NCBI RefSeq assembly: GCF_036488675.1
Contig: NZ_CP133152.1
Coordinates: forward strand, 1,550,001-1,614,000
From: Sinorhizobium chiapasense
Lineage (GTDB): Bacteria > Pseudomonadota > Alphaproteobacteria > Rhizobiales > Rhizobiaceae
DNA: 64,000 nucleotides
Direction of reading: 5' to 3'
Part shown: positions 62,443 to 64,000 of the stretch, in pieces
How the letters are laid out: every line of letters starts with the position of its first letter
How positions within the stretch are numbered: position 1 is the stretch's first letter
The notes under the pieces: model-generated
Told to the model about the DNA's origin: nothing
The model's database searches: none
The model's input: only the letters and a program-made list of their open reading frames with translations
Made by a program: the position numbers and the translations under genes

Positions 62443-62652
62443 TCAATCGTCGAGGCGGAAGCCCACCTTCATGACGACCTGGTAATGCGCCACCTCTCCG
62501 TTGACTATCTGTCCCCGGATTTGGTCGACTTCGAACCAGTCGAGATTCCGCATGGTTTTCGAGGCGCGCGAAATCGCCGTTTCGATCGCCTCGTTGACCG
62601 AGGTCTTCGAGCTTCCGATCAACTCTATCTTCTTGTAGACGTGCCCGCTCAC
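62443..62652 (-). CDS. Dodecin-family flavin/CoA-binding protein
   Basis: A 69-residue dodecin (VSGHVYKKIELIGSSKTSVN, then MRNLDWFEVDQIRGQIVNG, ending YQVVMKVGFRLDD). Dodecins form dodecamers that store riboflavin-type flavins. The start is taken as GTG at 62652, which has GGAGGAGGT four nt before it; the ATG further upstream has no such site and adds residues absent from the family. Confidence 0.92.
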   Translation of the reverse strand: MSGHVYKKIELIGSSKTSVNEAIETAISRASKTMRNLDWFEVDQIRGQIVNGEVAHYQVVMKVGFRLDD

Positions 62653-63281
62653 AATAACCTCCTCCGGGTTCTGATTGATCCCGCTTCTGAACATCGCCCT
62701 CGCGTTTGTGGCGAAGAGAGCGGCTCAGCACGCCGCGCTCTCACGCTCGATTGCCGAGGTCGATAGCAGTCAGCATGCGCCCGTTGGTTCGCGATTGCCA
62801 GCCGACGCATGCGGAATTCGGAGAGTTCGCCGGTTACCGCCGCGGATCGACGAACGCCAGGCGAGGTCGGCGTGGAGTCCGATCCAATGATTGCGCTCAA
62901 AAGGATCTCGGGCATCGCCCTGCGGGGTCATGTCGCCGCCCTCTAGATGTGCCGGCCCCCTTTCCGCGGACGCGCTGATCTTATCGCCTTGAATTGCTGT
63001 GTGAATCCGGTCACGCGTGGGAGAAGGGAAGGAGTGCCCGTGGGTCTGTTGGAAAACCGGTTGCGAGAGCCCGGCGTCGCAGCCGCCGGGGGCTTGGTTC
63101 AGCCCTGGTGGGCCCACGGCACCCAATCTGCGTGATTTCTTGATATGCAAGCGATTTGAGCGTAAAATTACACAGCAATTCAAAGCGTTACAGCGACCGT
63201 GCGAACTGAAGAGGCCGGAGCTGAAACGTCAGGCGCACGCGAGGGTGACGCTTTGGTCAAGCTTCATACGTGGAGGTTGTC
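62653..63281. other. Mostly non-coding interval with one doubtful small frame
   Basis: 629 bp between the dodecin and SPW genes. Apart from a doubtful 53-residue frame (listed separately) and a family-B repeat remnant near 63168-63200 (CAATTCAAAGCGTTACAGCG), I see nothing identifiable. Both flanking promoters must lie here. Confidence 0.5.
62770..62931 (-). CDS. Doubtful 53-residue hypothetical protein
   Basis: A short frame starting MTPQGDARDPFERNHWIGLH with a GAGGG site about 7 nt upstream. It is rich in Arg and has one Cys at the end. It lies just upstream of the dodecin gene on the same strand. No family recognised; coding status unproven. Confidence 0.25.
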   Translation of the reverse strand: MTPQGDARDPFERNHWIGLHADLAWRSSIRGGNRRTLRIPHASAGNREPTGAC

Positions 63282-63641
63282 ATGGTAAACACTCTCATGG
63301 CGGGAAAAAGAGCCCAGGACTGGGCCAATCTGGTCCTGGCGGTGTGCTTGTTCCTCTCTCCCTGGGTCATCGGTTTTGCGGTTGAGGCCCTGCCGACCTG
63401 GAACGCCTGGATCGCCGGCATCGTGCTCGGTGCGCTGGCGGTTGCAGCGCTTTCGGCCTTCGCAGAATGGGAGGAATGGGTGAACATGGTGATCGGCCTT
63501 TGGCTGATCGTCTCTCCCTGGCTGCTCGGCTTCATGGCGAACGTGAACGCGATGTGGACACACGTCATCCTTGGCGTGCTCGTCGCGGCACTGTCGGCCT
63601 GGGCTGTCTGGGACTACCGGCACCCGCATTCGGCGGCCTAG
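63282..63641 (+). CDS. SPW-repeat membrane protein
   Basis: A 119-residue membrane protein with four hydrophobic helices arranged as two SPW repeats (AVCLFLSPWVIGFAVEALPT and IGLWLIVSPWLLGFMANVNA), each with the Ser-Pro-Trp motif. Family function unknown; short SPW proteins are widespread in rhizobia. ATG at 63282 follows GGAGGTTGTC, an excellent site. Its stop codon abuts a family-C repeat. Confidence 0.88.
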   Translation: MVNTLMAGKRAQDWANLVLAVCLFLSPWVIGFAVEALPTWNAWIAGIVLGALAVAALSAFAEWEEWVNMVIGLWLIVSPWLLGFMANVNAMWTHVILGVLVAALSAWAVWDYRHPHSAA

Positions 63642-63742
63642 ATCACGATGATTTTGGGTCGACTCGACCCAAAATCATAGACGTGCTCGATTCTACGCGG
63701 GATGCGGGCGGAAAACCGCGCACACTTTTCCTCATCCCGCTC
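63641..63742. repeat. Palindromic intergenic repeat, family C, copy 3 (reversed)
   Basis: Reverse-complement copy of the 5355-5468 element: GATCACGATGATTTTGGGTC, a GGGTCGACTCGACCC palindrome, then GCGGGATGCGGGCGGAAAAC and TTTTCCTCATCCCGCTC. It overlaps the stop of the SPW gene and would terminate it. Confidence 0.85.
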
Positions 63743-64000
63743 CGGCGCCGTGTGTTCAAGTGACCGCACAAAGGACGCTGTGACACATTGCGTTGCGGGT
63801 TCCGAGGAACGCGCAACAGCGCTGGCGTTTTTCACGAGAGCATTGCTCCCGCTTCCAGCGAAACCGGCCGGAAGCGGGATTATTGTGTCGTTGGATCGTT
63901 TCCCCGTCGAAACGGTGAAACGATCTAACCCTTTGAAACTACGCAATTCCGGACGGAAAGCCGCTACGCACTTTTCCTCATCCCGCTCTAGCTTCCGACG
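63743..64000. repeat. Cluster of further repeat fragments at the window end
   Basis: A partial family-A copy (GCGCCGTGTGTTCAAGTGAC, 63745-63785), a GATCGTTTC/GAAACGATC hairpin (63895-63926), and a partial family-C copy (63941-63991, ending CATCCCGCTCTAG). Several small mobile-type elements have accumulated side by side. No gene is visible here. Confidence 0.7.

Overview
The window reads as an accessory replicon (megaplasmid or chromid) of a Sinorhizobium/Ensifer-type alphaproteobacterium. The evidence is high-GC rhizobial codon use, three families of short palindromic intergenic repeats, a RirA-type iron operator, and a nir-nor-nap denitrification cluster arranged much as I remember it from Sinorhizobium. 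I found no tRNA, rRNA, CRISPR, insertion sequence or replication gene. The exact species is inference.

Region 1 (1-16 kb) is a C1/alcohol oxidation module, almost all on the minus strand. It holds a lanthanide-type PQQ methanol dehydrogenase (xoxF), a class I cytochrome c, S-formylglutathione hydrolase and glutathione-dependent formaldehyde dehydrogenase. Three small secreted proteins of unknown function follow. Next come a hybrid histidine kinase with a FIST-domain partner, a LuxR-type response regulator, and a three-subunit periplasmic aldehyde oxidase (molybdopterin, 2Fe-2S and triheme cytochrome subunits). Region 2 (15.6-27 kb) is mixed: a DUF1127 protein, an aldo/keto reductase, two flavoproteins (one SfnB-like), an Rrf2 Fe-S regulator, and an iron-type ABC importer with two paralogous binding proteins behind a perfect TGA-N9-TCA operator.

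Region 3 (27-57 kb) is a nitrogen-oxide respiration island: nnrR, nirV, nirK, nnrS, hemN, norEF, norCBQD, nnrU, napEFDABC and a pseudoazurin gene. Within it lie UbiX- and UbiD-like genes and ubiTUV, the O2-independent ubiquinone hydroxylation genes. It also carries a poorly described module of two DUF2249 proteins, a SufT-like protein and a 12-helix membrane protein. Nitrate, nitrite and NO reduction, quinone supply, anaerobic haem synthesis and an electron carrier are therefore encoded together; no nosZ is present. Nine 14-bp TTG-N8-CAA sites lie in the promoter regions of these genes and suggest one CRP/FNR regulon, with NnrR and an FNR/FixK protein as the likely regulators.

Region 4 (57-64 kb) has a TetR-RND efflux operon, a dodecin, an SPW-repeat membrane protein, and a repeat-rich end. 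Many starts were moved from the longest open frame to an internal codon with a better ribosome binding site; the reason is given in each entry.
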